DNA of 64,000 nt from Streptomyces celluloflavus (GTDB lineage: Bacteria > Actinomycetota > Actinomycetes > Streptomycetales > Streptomycetaceae). The notes below the pieces were generated by a model. It ran no database searches. It was not told the DNA's origin and saw nothing but the letters and a program-made list of their open reading frames with translations. Within the stretch, counting starts at the first letter, position 1. Every line of letters begins with the position of its first letter. The position numbers and the translations under genes are program-made. Where the stretch lies: positions 1-64,000 of the forward strand of contig JOEL01000008.1 in assembly GCA_000720995.1 (NCBI GenBank), read 5' to 3'. This document shows positions 27,394-37,862 of the stretch, piece by piece.

Positions 27394-27749
27394 CCCCGCG
27401 CCAGGGCAACAGGCGCCTCGTACCGGCCTATTTGGCGACCGGCGGACGCGCCCGACCCAGCCGCAACACGTTCGACCGGCTCTCCCTGCTCCAGCACGCG
27501 GGGATGCCGGTCACCAGCGATGTACGCCCGGAAGAGCACCGCATCCTGGAGCTGTTGCGGCCCGGGGCACTGTCTCTGGCCGAGGTCGCAGCCCACCTCC
27601 ATCTGCCCGTCAGTGTGGTGAATGTGCTGGTGGCCGACCTGGTCGACGCCGGCCTCCTGCACGCCCGTGTCCCCATTCCCGAAGCCGAGCAACTCGACCG
27701 GCACATCCTGGAGAGGGTTCTCGATGGACTCCGCTCTCTCAAGTCCTAA
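27390..27749 (+). CDS. cvnC: Conservon DUF742 protein CvnC
   Basis: Protein of 119 residues, DUF742 family. It has a winged-helix-like core (EEHRILELLRPGALSLAEVA, LPVSVVNVLVADLVDAGLLH), so DNA or protein binding by this domain is possible. It begins with an ATGA overlap with cvnB and its stop lies inside cvnD, whose start is 26 bases earlier. CvnC is a fixed member of all conservons; its biochemical role is not established. Confidence 0.92.
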   Translation: MTPRQGNRRLVPAYLATGGRARPSRNTFDRLSLLQHAGMPVTSDVRPEEHRILELLRPGALSLAEVAAHLHLPVSVVNVLVADLVDAGLLHARVPIPEAEQLDRHILERVLDGLRSLKS

Positions 27750-28407
27750 TACCCGTACGCCTATCGACGCCGGCCGCCCGCTTCCCGACACCGGTTCACC
27801 GCCCGGCTCCGGCGCACATCCCGACACCCACGCCATCTATCTCTCCGGCACCGACCAGACCCTGGTCAAACTCCTGGTCGCGGGGCCGTTCGGGGTCGGC
27901 AAGACCACCCTCATCCGAGCCCTGTCGGAGACCCCACCGCTGCACACCGAGGAGGTCATGACGCAGAGCGGGGCGTTCGTCGACGATCTCGCCGGCGTCC
28001 GGGAGAAGACCACGACCACCGTCGCCATGGACTTCGGCCGCCTCACGCTCCCCGGGGACCTGGTGCTGTATCTGTTCGGCACCCCGGGGCAGAAGCGGTT
28101 CCGGCCCCTGTGGCACGACATCGCCTGCGGGGCGCTGGGCGCCCTGGTCCTCGCGGACACCCGCCGGCTGGCGGACTCCTTCGAGGTGATGGACATCATC
28201 GAGGAGGCGGGGCTGCGGTACGCCGTCGCGGTCAACACCTTCCCGGACGCGCCGCAGTACAACGTCGGCATGCTCCGCGACGCGCTCGATCTGCACGCCG
28301 AGACGCCGCTCGTCCTGTGCGACGCCCGCGACCGGGGCCAGTCCGTCGACGCCCTGATCGCGCTCGTCGGCCATGTCCTGGCCCATACGCCCCAGGAGAC
28401 GCCGTGA
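27724..28407 (+). CDS. cvnD: Conservon Ras-like GTPase CvnD
   Basis: Protein of 227 residues. Walker A is GPFGVGKTTLI, the switch region includes TTTVAMDFGRL and FGTPGQKRF, and the base-specificity motif is the degenerate NTFPDAP instead of NKxD, as in other CvnD/MglA-like proteins. ATG at 27724 follows GGAGAGG and overlaps cvnC by 26 bases. Its stop overlaps the GTG start of the first P450 by four bases, so the P450s belong to the conservon operon. Confidence 0.93.
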   Translation: MDSALSSPNTRTPIDAGRPLPDTGSPPGSGAHPDTHAIYLSGTDQTLVKLLVAGPFGVGKTTLIRALSETPPLHTEEVMTQSGAFVDDLAGVREKTTTTVAMDFGRLTLPGDLVLYLFGTPGQKRFRPLWHDIACGALGALVLADTRRLADSFEVMDIIEEAGLRYAVAVNTFPDAPQYNVGMLRDALDLHAETPLVLCDARDRGQSVDALIALVGHVLAHTPQETP

Positions 28408-29885
28408 CCTTTCCGCAGCAGCCGGAGGGCACACCCCCGCCGGGCTGCCCGGCGCACGGCGCACCGCAGGCGGGCGCGTACACACCGACGGACGCGTACG
28501 CACCGTCCGTCGGTGTGTACGCGCCCGCCGACACCTACGCCCCCACCGACGCGTATCCCCCCGCCGACGGCTATACCGCCACCGACGGCTACCCCCCTGC
28601 CGACGCCTATGCCCCGCTGAAGCTCTACGGCCCGGACTTCGCCGCCGATCCGCACCGCTTCTACCAGCATCTGCGCCAGTACGGCGCGCTCGCGCCGGTC
28701 GAGATCGCACCGGGGGTGACCGCGATACTCGTCACCGACTACCGGGCGGCGCTCGACCTGTTGCACGACGACAGCACCTGGACGAAGGACTCCCGGGCCT
28801 GGATGCGGACCGTCCCGGCCGACTCCCCGATCCTGCCGATGCTGGGCTGGCGGCCGAACGTCTTCTTCAGCGAGGGCGAGGCGCACGACCGCTACCGCGA
28901 GGTCATCACCGACAGCTTCGACCTCGTCGAACCGCATGAACTCCGCGCCCGCGTCCGGCTCGCCGCGGACTCGCTGATCCGCCGCTTCGGCTCGGTCGGC
29001 GAGGTCGATCTGATCGCCGACTACGCCCGGCTGCTGCCGCTCCTGATGTTCAACGGCCTCTTCGGGCTGCCCGATTCCTACAGCGAACGGTTCATCAGCG
29101 CGCTCAGCGGAGTGCTGGAGGGCAACTCCCCCCAGGAGGCCGCCGCGGCCAACGCCGCGTACGAGAAGTACATCGTGGAACTGGTCGGCGCGAAGCGGGC
29201 GCAGCGCGGGCCGGATCTGACCTCGTGGTTCATGGACCACCCCCATGGGCTGACCGACGAGGAAGTGATCAACCAGATCATCCTGACGCTGGGCGCGGGC
29301 AACGAACCGCTCACCAACCTCATCGGCAACGCGCTCTCCCGCATGCTCTCCGACGACCGCTACTACAGCACCCTGTCGGGCGGCGCGCTGACCGCGCAGG
29401 ACGCGATCAGCGAAGTGCTCTGGAACGACCCGCCGCTGACGAACTACTCCGCGCACTTCGCCCGCCGCGATGTCTTCTTCCACGGCACCTGGGTACGCGC
29501 GGGCCAGTTGGTGATGGTGTCGTACGCCGCCGCCAACACCCAGTTCGGCACCCCGACACTGGAACGGGCCCGGTCGGGCAGCGGTTCGCATCTGTCGTGG
29601 GCGGCGGGCCCGCACGGCTGCCCCGTACGGCGGCACGCGCTGCTGATCGCCACCACCGCGATCGAGCGGCTCACCGCCTGGCTCTCCGACATCGAACTCG
29701 CCGTCGGCCACGCCGAGCTGGTGTGGCGCAACGGCGCCTTCCACCGGGCCCTGGCGGCCCTGCCGGCCCGGTTCACCCCCATCACTCCCGACCAGGCAGG
29801 AGCCACACCATGGGACAGCGGTCCGTCGTCATCGATCCGGTCGGACACGATATCCACGGAGAGGCGGCCCGCCTCCGCGCGCTAG
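28404..29885 (+). CDS. CYP157-like cytochrome P450 lacking the ExxR motif
   Basis: Protein of 493 residues. The first 70 residues are a degenerate repeat of YAPTD-like units. The rest is a P450 fold with a heme-binding Cys (C406) in AAGPHGCPV, but the K-helix motif reads E337-V-L-W340 instead of ExxR, and the I-helix reads GAGNEPLTN without the normal Thr pair. The CYP157 family of Streptomyces conservons is known to lack ExxR, and this protein fits it. GTG at 28404 overlaps the cvnD stop (GTGA). It overlaps the next P450 gene by 76 bases. Catalytic activity is uncertain; it may be a partner of the second P450. Confidence 0.88.
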   Translation: MTFPQQPEGTPPPGCPAHGAPQAGAYTPTDAYAPSVGVYAPADTYAPTDAYPPADGYTATDGYPPADAYAPLKLYGPDFAADPHRFYQHLRQYGALAPVEIAPGVTAILVTDYRAALDLLHDDSTWTKDSRAWMRTVPADSPILPMLGWRPNVFFSEGEAHDRYREVITDSFDLVEPHELRARVRLAADSLIRRFGSVGEVDLIADYARLLPLLMFNGLFGLPDSYSERFISALSGVLEGNSPQEAAAANAAYEKYIVELVGAKRAQRGPDLTSWFMDHPHGLTDEEVINQIILTLGAGNEPLTNLIGNALSRMLSDDRYYSTLSGGALTAQDAISEVLWNDPPLTNYSAHFARRDVFFHGTWVRAGQLVMVSYAAANTQFGTPTLERARSGSGSHLSWAAGPHGCPVRRHALLIATTAIERLTAWLSDIELAVGHAELVWRNGAFHRALAALPARFTPITPDQAGATPWDSGPSSSIRSDTISTERRPASAR

Positions 29886-31036
29886 GCCCGGTGGTGCGGG
29901 TGGAGCTCCCCGGCGGGGTGGCGGCCTGGTCGGTCACCAGCCACGCCCTGCTCAAGGAGCTGCTGACCGACCCCCGCGTCTCGAAGAACCCGCGCGAGCA
30001 CTGGCCGGCCTGGCGGCGGGGCGAGGTCCGCGACAGCTGGCTCCAGTCCTGGATCGGCGTGAACAACATGTTCACCGCGTACGGCGCCGACCACCGCAGG
30101 CTGCGCAAGCTGATCGCGCCGGCTTTCACGGCGCGCCGTACGGACGCCATGCTGCCGCGCGTCGCGCGCATCACCGCCGCACTCCTCGACGGTCTCGCCG
30201 CCCGCCCCGCGGACGCGCCGGTGGACCTCCGCGCGGCCTTCGCCCATCCGCTGCCCATGCAGGTCATCTGCGAACTGTTCGGCGTCCCGGAGGGCGCCGC
30301 GCGCGATGCGCTGGCGCGCCTCATGGGGGCGGTCATGGACACCACCGCCACCCCCGAGGAGGCCGCCGCCACCGGCGCCGCCCTGCACCAGGTCCTGACC
30401 TCCCTGGTCGCCCTCAAGCGCGCGGAGCCCGCCGACGATCTGACGAGTCTGCTGGTCTCGGCGCGGGACGACGAGGGGCGGCGGATGACCGAACAGGAGC
30501 TGCTGGACACCCTGATGCTCGTCATCGGCGCCGGCCACGAGACCACCGTCAACCTCATCGGCAACGCGGTGCACGCCCTGCTCACCCACCCCGGGCAGCT
30601 CGATCTGGTCCGGTCGGGCCGGTCGTCCTGGGACGACGTCATCGAGGAGACGCTGCGCTGGGCCCCGAGCATCGCGAGCCTCCCCCTCCGCTTCGCCGTC
30701 GAGGACATCGCCGTCCCGGACGGTCCCACCATCCGCAGGGGCGAGGCCATCCTCCCCTCGTACGCGGGCGCCGGCCGCGATCCCGAGCAGTACGGCGACA
30801 CCGCCGCCCGGTACGACATCCGGCGCACCGGCCAGGAGCACCTCGCCTTCGGCCACGGTGTCCACCACTGCCTCGGTGCCCCGCTGGCCCGGATGGAGGC
30901 CCGGACCGCCCTGCCGGCCCTCTTCGCCCGCTTCCCCGGTATCCGGCTCGCCGTCCCCGCCGGGGAGTTGGAGCCCGCGGGCGGATTCATCGCGGGCGGT
31001 CTGCGCACCCTGCCCGTACGGCTGGACCGCGCCTGA
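29810..31036 (+). CDS. CYP154-like cytochrome P450
   Basis: Protein of 408 residues with complete P450 motifs: I-helix [13 protein letters not shown]-helix E280-T-L-R283 and heme loop [12 protein letters not shown] with C354. ATG at 29810 follows CAGGAG with about 8 bases between and lies inside the 3' end of the preceding P450 gene. Pairs of CYP157 and CYP154 genes at the end of conservons are known from Streptomyces. It needs ferredoxin and a reductase from elsewhere; neither is next to it. Substrate unknown. Confidence 0.9.
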   Translation: MGQRSVVIDPVGHDIHGEAARLRALGPVVRVELPGGVAAWSVTSHALLKELLTDPRVSKNPREHWPAWRRGEVRDSWLQSWIGVNNMFTAYGADHRRLRKLIAPAFTARRTDAMLPRVARITAALLDGLAARPADAPVDLRAAFAHPLPMQVICELFGVPEGAARDALARLMGAVMDTTATPEEAAATGAALHQVLTSLVALKRAEPADDLTSLLVSARDDEGRRMTEQELLDTLMLVIGAGHETTVNLIGNAVHALLTHPGQLDLVRSGRSSWDDVIEETLRWAPSIASLPLRFAVEDIAVPDGPTIRRGEAILPSYAGAGRDPEQYGDTAARYDIRRTGQEHLAFGHGVHHCLGAPLARMEARTALPALFARFPGIRLAVPAGELEPAGGFIAGGLRTLPVRLDRA

Positions 31037-31184
31037 CGCACACGGGGTGACGGGCGGCGACAGGGTGTTCCCGCCCTGTTCGCCGCCCCGTTCCGCGTCC
31101 GTCGCCGTCCACATGCGGCCGCGCCCGGACCGTCTTACGGTGCTCTCAGGGGGAAGCCCGATGGCGCGCGAAAGGCGGTGCCCC

Positions 31185-31388
31185 ATGGCGGGAAAGTTCG
31201 AGATGTACACCGACAAGGCAGGTAAGTACCGCTACCGGCTGAAGGCCGGCAACGGCGAGATCATCGCGGTCGGCGAGGCATACAACTCGAAGGCGTCGTG
31301 CGAAGCCGGAATCGACTCGGTGAAGCGCAACGCCCCGACGGCGCAGATCAAGGAAGTCCCGGAGATGAAGCACAAGTCCCCGCACTGA
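31185..31388 (+). CDS. DUF1508 (YegP-like) small protein
   Basis: Protein of 67 residues, the single-repeat form of the DUF1508 family: GKFEMYTDKAGKYRYRLKAG followed by NGEIIAVGEAYNSKASCEAG. ATG at 31185 is chosen as the family start; an upstream in-frame ATG at 31161 would add eight residues and AAAGG stands before the chosen one. Function of the family is not known, although it is often stress-induced. It converges with the TerB-like gene. Confidence 0.85.
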   Translation: MAGKFEMYTDKAGKYRYRLKAGNGEIIAVGEAYNSKASCEAGIDSVKRNAPTAQIKEVPEMKHKSPH

Positions 31389-31455
31389 TCCGCCGGGGAA
31401 CGGGGTTGCGGACAGCGATCCGCACGCGGCAGTGGTCCGCACTTGCCGGCGGAGG

Positions 31456-31488
31456 GCGGGCCGCGGGCGGCGACGCCCGGCGGTCCGC
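31456..31488. terminator. Imperfect hairpin between convergent genes
   Basis: Arms 31456-31469 and 31474-31488 pair with one bulge and one mismatch around GCGA. The place between the DUF1508 and TerB-like stops fits a bidirectional terminator. Confidence 0.45.
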
Positions 31489-31492
31489 GCCC

Positions 31493-32200
31493 TCAGGACG
31501 GTGTGCGGGCCGCCGCCAGCAGCCGGGCGGTATCGGCCGGGCGGAGCATCAGGGCCGCGCCGACGGTGGCCAGGACCTCGCGTTCGGCGGGGGTGTAGGA
31601 GCCGTCGGCCAGGGCGATACGGGCGGCCTGGAGGAGGAGGGATTCGCGGCCGGCCGGGGCCAGATGCGGGGCGAGGGGTTCGAGGGACTCGTGGAGCTCT
31701 ATGGCCAGGGCGGTGCCGCAGGGGTCGAGGCCGTTGTGGCCGGCGTAGCCGCCGGTGACCACGTCGTACGTGGTGGTGAGGCGGCCGGTGTCGGCGGCGA
31801 GCGCGGCGAGGAGGGTGAGCAGCTGGTCCTCGGAGCAGTCCGCGAAGCCGGCCGCGCGGACCGTACGGACCGCGGTGTCGCGCACCGCGCGGGAGGAGGT
31901 GCCGCCGGCGGCCAGCACCGCGAGGGTGACGGTGTGGACGGCGTCCCGCAGCATCGCGGAGAAGCGGACGGTGGTGGGGTGGTCCAGGGCGTCCAGGCCG
32001 AAGTGGCCACGGCAGGCGGAGCATTCCAGGACCGGGCCCGCGGTGCCGCGGGAGAGCAGGGGGACGCCGAGGACGGTGAGCCGGCGGCGGCCGGTCCGGC
32101 GGAGGTAGTTGCGGTCGCCGCCGCAGTCGGGGCAGAAGAACTCGCCGTCGGCGACGGTACGCCAGGACGTGCGCACGCCCATCACACACATCTTGTGCAT
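31493..32200 (-). CDS. TerB-like protein with N-terminal zinc ribbon
   Basis: Protein of 235 residues. A zinc ribbon is formed by FFCPDCGGDRNYLRR and ECSACRGHFG in the first 70 residues. The remainder is helical and ends in a TerB-like segment (LLLQAARIALADGSYTPAER), a fold linked to metal or stress responses. ATG at 32200 is preceded by GGAGGG with 8 bases between; ATG codons at 32191 and 32182 are alternatives. The reading frame stays open far upstream, but that part is low-complexity and then antisense to leuA. No ter operon partners are nearby. Confidence 0.75.
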   Translation of the reverse strand: MHKMCVMGVRTSWRTVADGEFFCPDCGGDRNYLRRTGRRRLTVLGVPLLSRGTAGPVLECSACRGHFGLDALDHPTTVRFSAMLRDAVHTVTLAVLAAGGTSSRAVRDTAVRTVRAAGFADCSEDQLLTLLAALAADTGRLTTTYDVVTGGYAGHNGLDPCGTALAIELHESLEPLAPHLAPAGRESLLLQAARIALADGSYTPAEREVLATVGAALMLRPADTARLLAAARTPS

Positions 32201-32820
32201 CACGTCAGCCCTCCGTAACACCGCGGCCACGTCGCCGCATTGACGTGATGTTAGCCACATCGTCGAGGCGGCGTCAGCACCTCGTACCGGACAACTGGCC
32301 GGATGGCGCGGAGCCCCACCCCTGGGGAGGGCGGGCGGCGGGGCCCGTTGACGCGCCGTGGCGGGCGGGCCTCGGGAGCCGTCGGTGCGGGCAGCGGCGG
32401 TGGATGAGGCGGATGGGAACGCCGCCCGCGTCGGCCGCCGGCGCGGCGGCGCCGGCCCTCGCGTGGCGCCGTCACTGCCGGTGGTGGCCAGGTCACCGCG
32501 GGGATTCCCAGGTACGGCGGCCGAGGGCGGCGCCGGGGAGAGCGCCGTGGCGGACGGCGAGGGGGACAGCGCCGGGCGCGTCGTGTCACCGGTGCCGCTG
32601 GTGGCCGGGGTGCTCGGGTGGGGCTTGGGGCGGCTGGGAATCCCGGGCCTGGAGGGGGCCGGGGGCTTGGCCGGAACGATGGGGGTGTGAACGGTGGGGG
32701 TGCGCAGGGCGGCGGGGCACGGGTCGCCGTGAGCGCGGTGCACGGCGCCCCCGCGGCTCGGTGTGAGCCGCGGGGGCGCCGGAAGAGCGGCCCGTGCGGG
32801 CCGGGAGGATCCGCCGGGGG
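32201..32820. other. Low-complexity interval between TerB-like gene and leuA
   Basis: About 620 bases. The strand of the TerB-like gene has an open frame with a possible GTG at about 32690 that is Pro/Ser/Thr-rich and contains LATTG at 32477-32491, similar to a sortase signal but without the hydrophobic tail. It could be a decayed surface-protein gene or chance. The leuA terminator is at 32744-32780. Confidence 0.4.
32744..32780. terminator. leuA terminator, perfect 16-bp hairpin
   Basis: Arms 32744-32759 and 32765-32780 pair fully around GGTGT. It lies 40 bases beyond the leuA stop. Confidence 0.85.
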
Positions 32821-34776
<1,956 letters not shown>

Positions 34777-34900
34777 TCAGCGTAGCCGAGGCGGGTGGGA
34801 AACGGACGTCCGTATCACTATGCGGGACCGGTGGTGCCGACCTGAGTGCGAGCAACCACACGTTCTCAGGAATATCCGCAGCAGGCGGTGACACCCGCAT

Positions 34901-34921
34901 CACGCAATGCCACATTGCGTG
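34901..34921. promoter_or_regulatory. Perfect inverted repeat at the protease start
   Basis: CACGCAATG (34901-34909) and CATTGCGTG (34913-34921) are exact reverse complements with a 3-base spacer, ending two bases before the protease ATG. It could be an operator over the transcription start, or a hairpin limiting translation. Confidence 0.6.
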
Positions 34922-34923
34922 CT

Positions 34924-36042
34924 ATGGACGTCAACCGCACACCGGTCCAGCCGGTCACCCCTCAGATCGCCCCGGTTCCGCCGTTCCCCCCACCGCCCAC
35001 CTCGGTCTTCTGCACGATCGTGCCTCCCCACGTCCTCGACAAGCTGGCGCAGTCCGAGGACCCCGCGCACCACGGACCCGCCCGCCTCACCCTGGAGCAC
35101 GACGCCCTGCACCGCGCCCGGCGCAGCGACACCGCCGTCCGGGGTATCACCGGCCCCGCTCCCGAGACCGCCTCGGACAAGCCCCACCGGACCATCTACG
35201 ACGCCGGCCACCAACAGGTCGTCCCCGGTACGAAGGTGCACAGCGAGTCCGACCCGCCCGCCAAGGACGCCTCCGTCAACCGCGCGCAGGCCGGTCTCGG
35301 CGCGACCTTCGAGCTCTACCTGAAGGTCTACGGACGGCATTCGATCGACGGCAAGGGCCTGCCGCTGGACGCGACCGTCCACTACGGCGAGAAGTACGAC
35401 AACGCCTTCTGGGACGGCCGGCGGATGGTCTTCGGCGACGGCGACAACACCATCTTCCTGGACTTCACCATCCCGGTCGACGTCATCGGCCACGAGCTGA
35501 CCCACGGCGTCACCCAGTACACCGCCAACCTCGAATACTCCGGCCAGTCCGGTGCCCTGAACGAGTCGGTCTCGGACGTCTTCGGCTCCCTGATCAAGCA
35601 GTACGCCCTCGGTCAGAGCGTCGGGCAGGCCGACTGGCTGATCGGCGAGGGTCTGCTCGCCCCGCAGGTCACCGGCAAGGCGCTGCGCTCCATGAAAGCG
35701 CCGGGGACCGCGTACGACGACAAGACCCTGGGCAAGGACCCGCAGCCCGCGACGATGAAGGGGTACGTCGAGACCGCGAGCGACAACGGCGGGGTGCACG
35801 TGAATTCCGGCATCCCCAACCACGCCTTCTATCTGGCCGCGACCGCGCTCGGCGGACACGCCTGGGAGCGGGCCGGGCAGATCTGGTACGACGTGCTGAC
35901 CGGCGGGCATCTCGCCAAGAACGCCCAGTTCGCGGACTTCGCCGCCCTCACCGTCACCGCCGCCCGCGCCCGCTACGGCACCGGCGAGGAGGCCGAGGCG
36001 CTGCTCAAGGCGTGGTCCACGGTCGGGGTGACCGCCAAATGA
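34924..36042 (+). CDS. Protealysin-like M4 metalloprotease
   Basis: Protein of 372 residues of the thermolysin family. Zinc ligands are H190 and H194 in HELTHG and E214 in NESVSD, catalytic base E191, and H300 in NSGIPNHAFY. There is no signal peptide. The short propeptide has CTIVPPHVLDKLAQ, like the PPL-type motif of protealysins, and lacks the long FTP/PepSY prodomain of secreted thermolysins. An intracellular or non-classically released enzyme is therefore likely. No ribosome site is seen before ATG at 34924; a palindrome ends two bases before it. An inhibitor-like gene follows 57 bases downstream. Confidence 0.92.
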   Translation: MDVNRTPVQPVTPQIAPVPPFPPPPTSVFCTIVPPHVLDKLAQSEDPAHHGPARLTLEHDALHRARRSDTAVRGITGPAPETASDKPHRTIYDAGHQQVVPGTKVHSESDPPAKDASVNRAQAGLGATFELYLKVYGRHSIDGKGLPLDATVHYGEKYDNAFWDGRRMVFGDGDNTIFLDFTIPVDVIGHELTHGVTQYTANLEYSGQSGALNESVSDVFGSLIKQYALGQSVGQADWLIGEGLLAPQVTGKALRSMKAPGTAYDDKTLGKDPQPATMKGYVETASDNGGVHVNSGIPNHAFYLAATALGGHAWERAGQIWYDVLTGGHLAKNAQFADFAALTVTAARARYGTGEEAEALLKAWSTVGVTAK

Positions 36043-36099
36043 CCACCGGGTAGCGCCGCCCCGGAAGATTCCCGGCGCCCCATGGGGTAGGAAGCCCTC

Positions 36100-36378
36100 A
36101 TGCGTATCGAGATCCGCCGTACGGGTGGCTTCACGGGCATCGAGCGCCGCGCCGAGGTCGACACCTCGGGGCGGCCCGATGCCGGCGACTGGCACACCCT
36201 GACCGAACAGGCCGTCGCCACCGCCCCCGGCACGCCGCCCGCCGGCGTCCCCGACGGCTTCCGCTACCAGATCACTGTCGAGGACCAAGGGCACAGCCGG
36301 ACGGTGTACTGCGCCGATCCACGGCTGACCGACGAGCAGCGGGCGCTGATCACCCGGGTGCTGAAGGAGGGCGCCTAG
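36100..36378 (+). CDS. Emfourin-like protease inhibitor
   Basis: Protein of 92 residues beginning MRIEIRRTGGFTGIERRAEV and containing DGFRYQITVEDQGHSRTVYC. This matches the emfourin type of protealysin inhibitors, whose genes sit next to protealysin-like proteases. It has no signal peptide, like the neighbouring enzyme. AGGAAG lies 7 bases before ATG at 36100. The pair probably forms one transcription unit in which the inhibitor keeps the protease silent inside the cell. Confidence 0.82.
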   Translation: MRIEIRRTGGFTGIERRAEVDTSGRPDAGDWHTLTEQAVATAPGTPPAGVPDGFRYQITVEDQGHSRTVYCADPRLTDEQRALITRVLKEGA

Positions 36379-36491
36379 CGCCGCCCGGGACCTGTCGCCG
36401 AAGCGATGCCCGGAGAGCCGGTGAGGCACTCAACTCCCCTTCCCTGCACACCTCTTGACACCTTTACTCGTGAGTCAGGAAGATCCGCCCC

Positions 36492-37862
36492 ATGACCACG
36501 GTGCCGGCGTCCCCCCTCCCCCGCTTCCCCCGCGACTTCCTGTGGGGGGTGTCCACCTCGGCCCAGCAGATCGAGGGGGCGGTGGACGAGGACGGGCGGG
36601 GGCCCTCGGCGTGGGACGTGTTCACGGCGCGGCCGGGGCGGGTCAAGGACGGGTCCGACGCCCGGGTCGCGACCGGTCACTATCACCGCTACCGCGAGGA
36701 CGTCGCCCTGCTCAAGGGGCTCGGTGTCGGCGCGTACCGGTTCTCGGTGGCCTGGCCGCGGGTGGTGCCGGCGGGCCGCGGGGCGGTCAACGGCGCCGGG
36801 CTCGACTTCTACGACCGGCTGGTGGACGAGCTGCTGGCGGCCGGGGTGCGGCCGGTGGCGACGCTGTTCCACTGGGACACCCCGCAGCCGCTGGAGGAGG
36901 CCGGCGGCTGGCTCCGGCGGGAGACCGCGGAGCACTTCGCGGCGTACGCGGAGGTGGTCGCGGCCCGGCTCGGGGACCGGGTGGCGCACTGGATCACCCT
37001 CAACGAACCGGCCGAACTGACCCTGCTCGGCTACGGTCTGGGGCAGCACGCGCCGGGCCGTGAACTGGTCTTCGACGCGCTGCCGGCCGCCCATCACCAG
37101 CTGCTGGGCCACGGCCTGGCCGTACAGGCGCTGCGCGCCCGGGGTGCCCGGAGCATCGGGATCGCCAATTCGCACGGGCCGACCTGGCCGGCCTCCGCCG
37201 CCGAGGCCGACACCGCCGCGGCCGACCTCTACGACCTGCTGCTCAACCGGCTGTTCGCGGATCCGGTCCTGCTCGGCCGCTACCCGGACGAGGACCTGGC
37301 GGCGCTGCTGCCGGGCCCGGTCGCCGACGATCTGCGGGTCATCTCCGAGCCGCTGGACTGGTACGGGATCAACTACTACCAGCCCACCCTGGTCGGCGCC
37401 CCGGACCCGGCGGCGACCGGCCCCGCCGACTTCGGGGGCATCGCGCTGCCGCCCGAACTCCCCTTCGCGCCCCGGGAGATCGAGGGCTACCCGCGGACCG
37501 ACTTCGGCTGGCCGGTGGTCCCCGAGGCGCTGACCGAGCTGCTGCTGTCCTTCCGGGAGCGGTACGGCGCGAGCCTGCCGCCCGTCATGATCACGGAGAA
37601 CGGCTGCGCGTACGAGGGCGTCGAGGACGGCGCGCGGATCGCTTTTCTCGACGGGCATCTGCGGGCGCTGCACGAGGCGATGGACGCCGGGGTCGATGTC
37701 CGGGGCTATTTCGTGTGGTCGCTGATGGACAACTTCGAGTGGGCGGAGGGGTACGCGCGGCGGTTCGGCCTGGTGCATATCGACTTCTCGACGCTGGTCC
37801 GGACCCCGAAAGCCTCCTACCGCTGGCTGCGGGACGCGTTGCGGGACCAGGCGCGGGGATGA
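36492..37862 (+). CDS. Family GH1 beta-glucosidase
   Basis: Protein of 456 residues that hydrolyses beta-glucosides by a retaining mechanism. The acid/base is E172 in TLNEP, the nucleophile E369 in ITENG, and the N-terminal signature FLWGVSTSAQQIEGA is present. No signal peptide, so it acts on imported disaccharides. TTGACA at 36455-36460 is a perfect -35 hexamer but no good -10 is at the right distance. Its stop overlaps the MFS start (ATGA), so uptake and hydrolysis are coupled. No LacI-type regulator is nearby. Confidence 0.95.
   Translation: MTTVPASPLPRFPRDFLWGVSTSAQQIEGAVDEDGRGPSAWDVFTARPGRVKDGSDARVATGHYHRYREDVALLKGLGVGAYRFSVAWPRVVPAGRGAVNGAGLDFYDRLVDELLAAGVRPVATLFHWDTPQPLEEAGGWLRRETAEHFAAYAEVVAARLGDRVAHWITLNEPAELTLLGYGLGQHAPGRELVFDALPAAHHQLLGHGLAVQALRARGARSIGIANSHGPTWPASAAEADTAAADLYDLLLNRLFADPVLLGRYPDEDLAALLPGPVADDLRVISEPLDWYGINYYQPTLVGAPDPAATGPADFGGIALPPELPFAPREIEGYPRTDFGWPVVPEALTELLLSFRERYGASLPPVMITENGCAYEGVEDGARIAFLDGHLRALHEAMDAGVDVRGYFVWSLMDNFEWAEGYARRFGLVHIDFSTLVRTPKASYRWLRDALRDQARG

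Noticed and set aside
36455-36483. Sugar-responsive operator before the GH1 gene
   Set aside because: The perfect TTGACA is there, but no palindrome of the kind bound by LacI-type repressors and no good -10.
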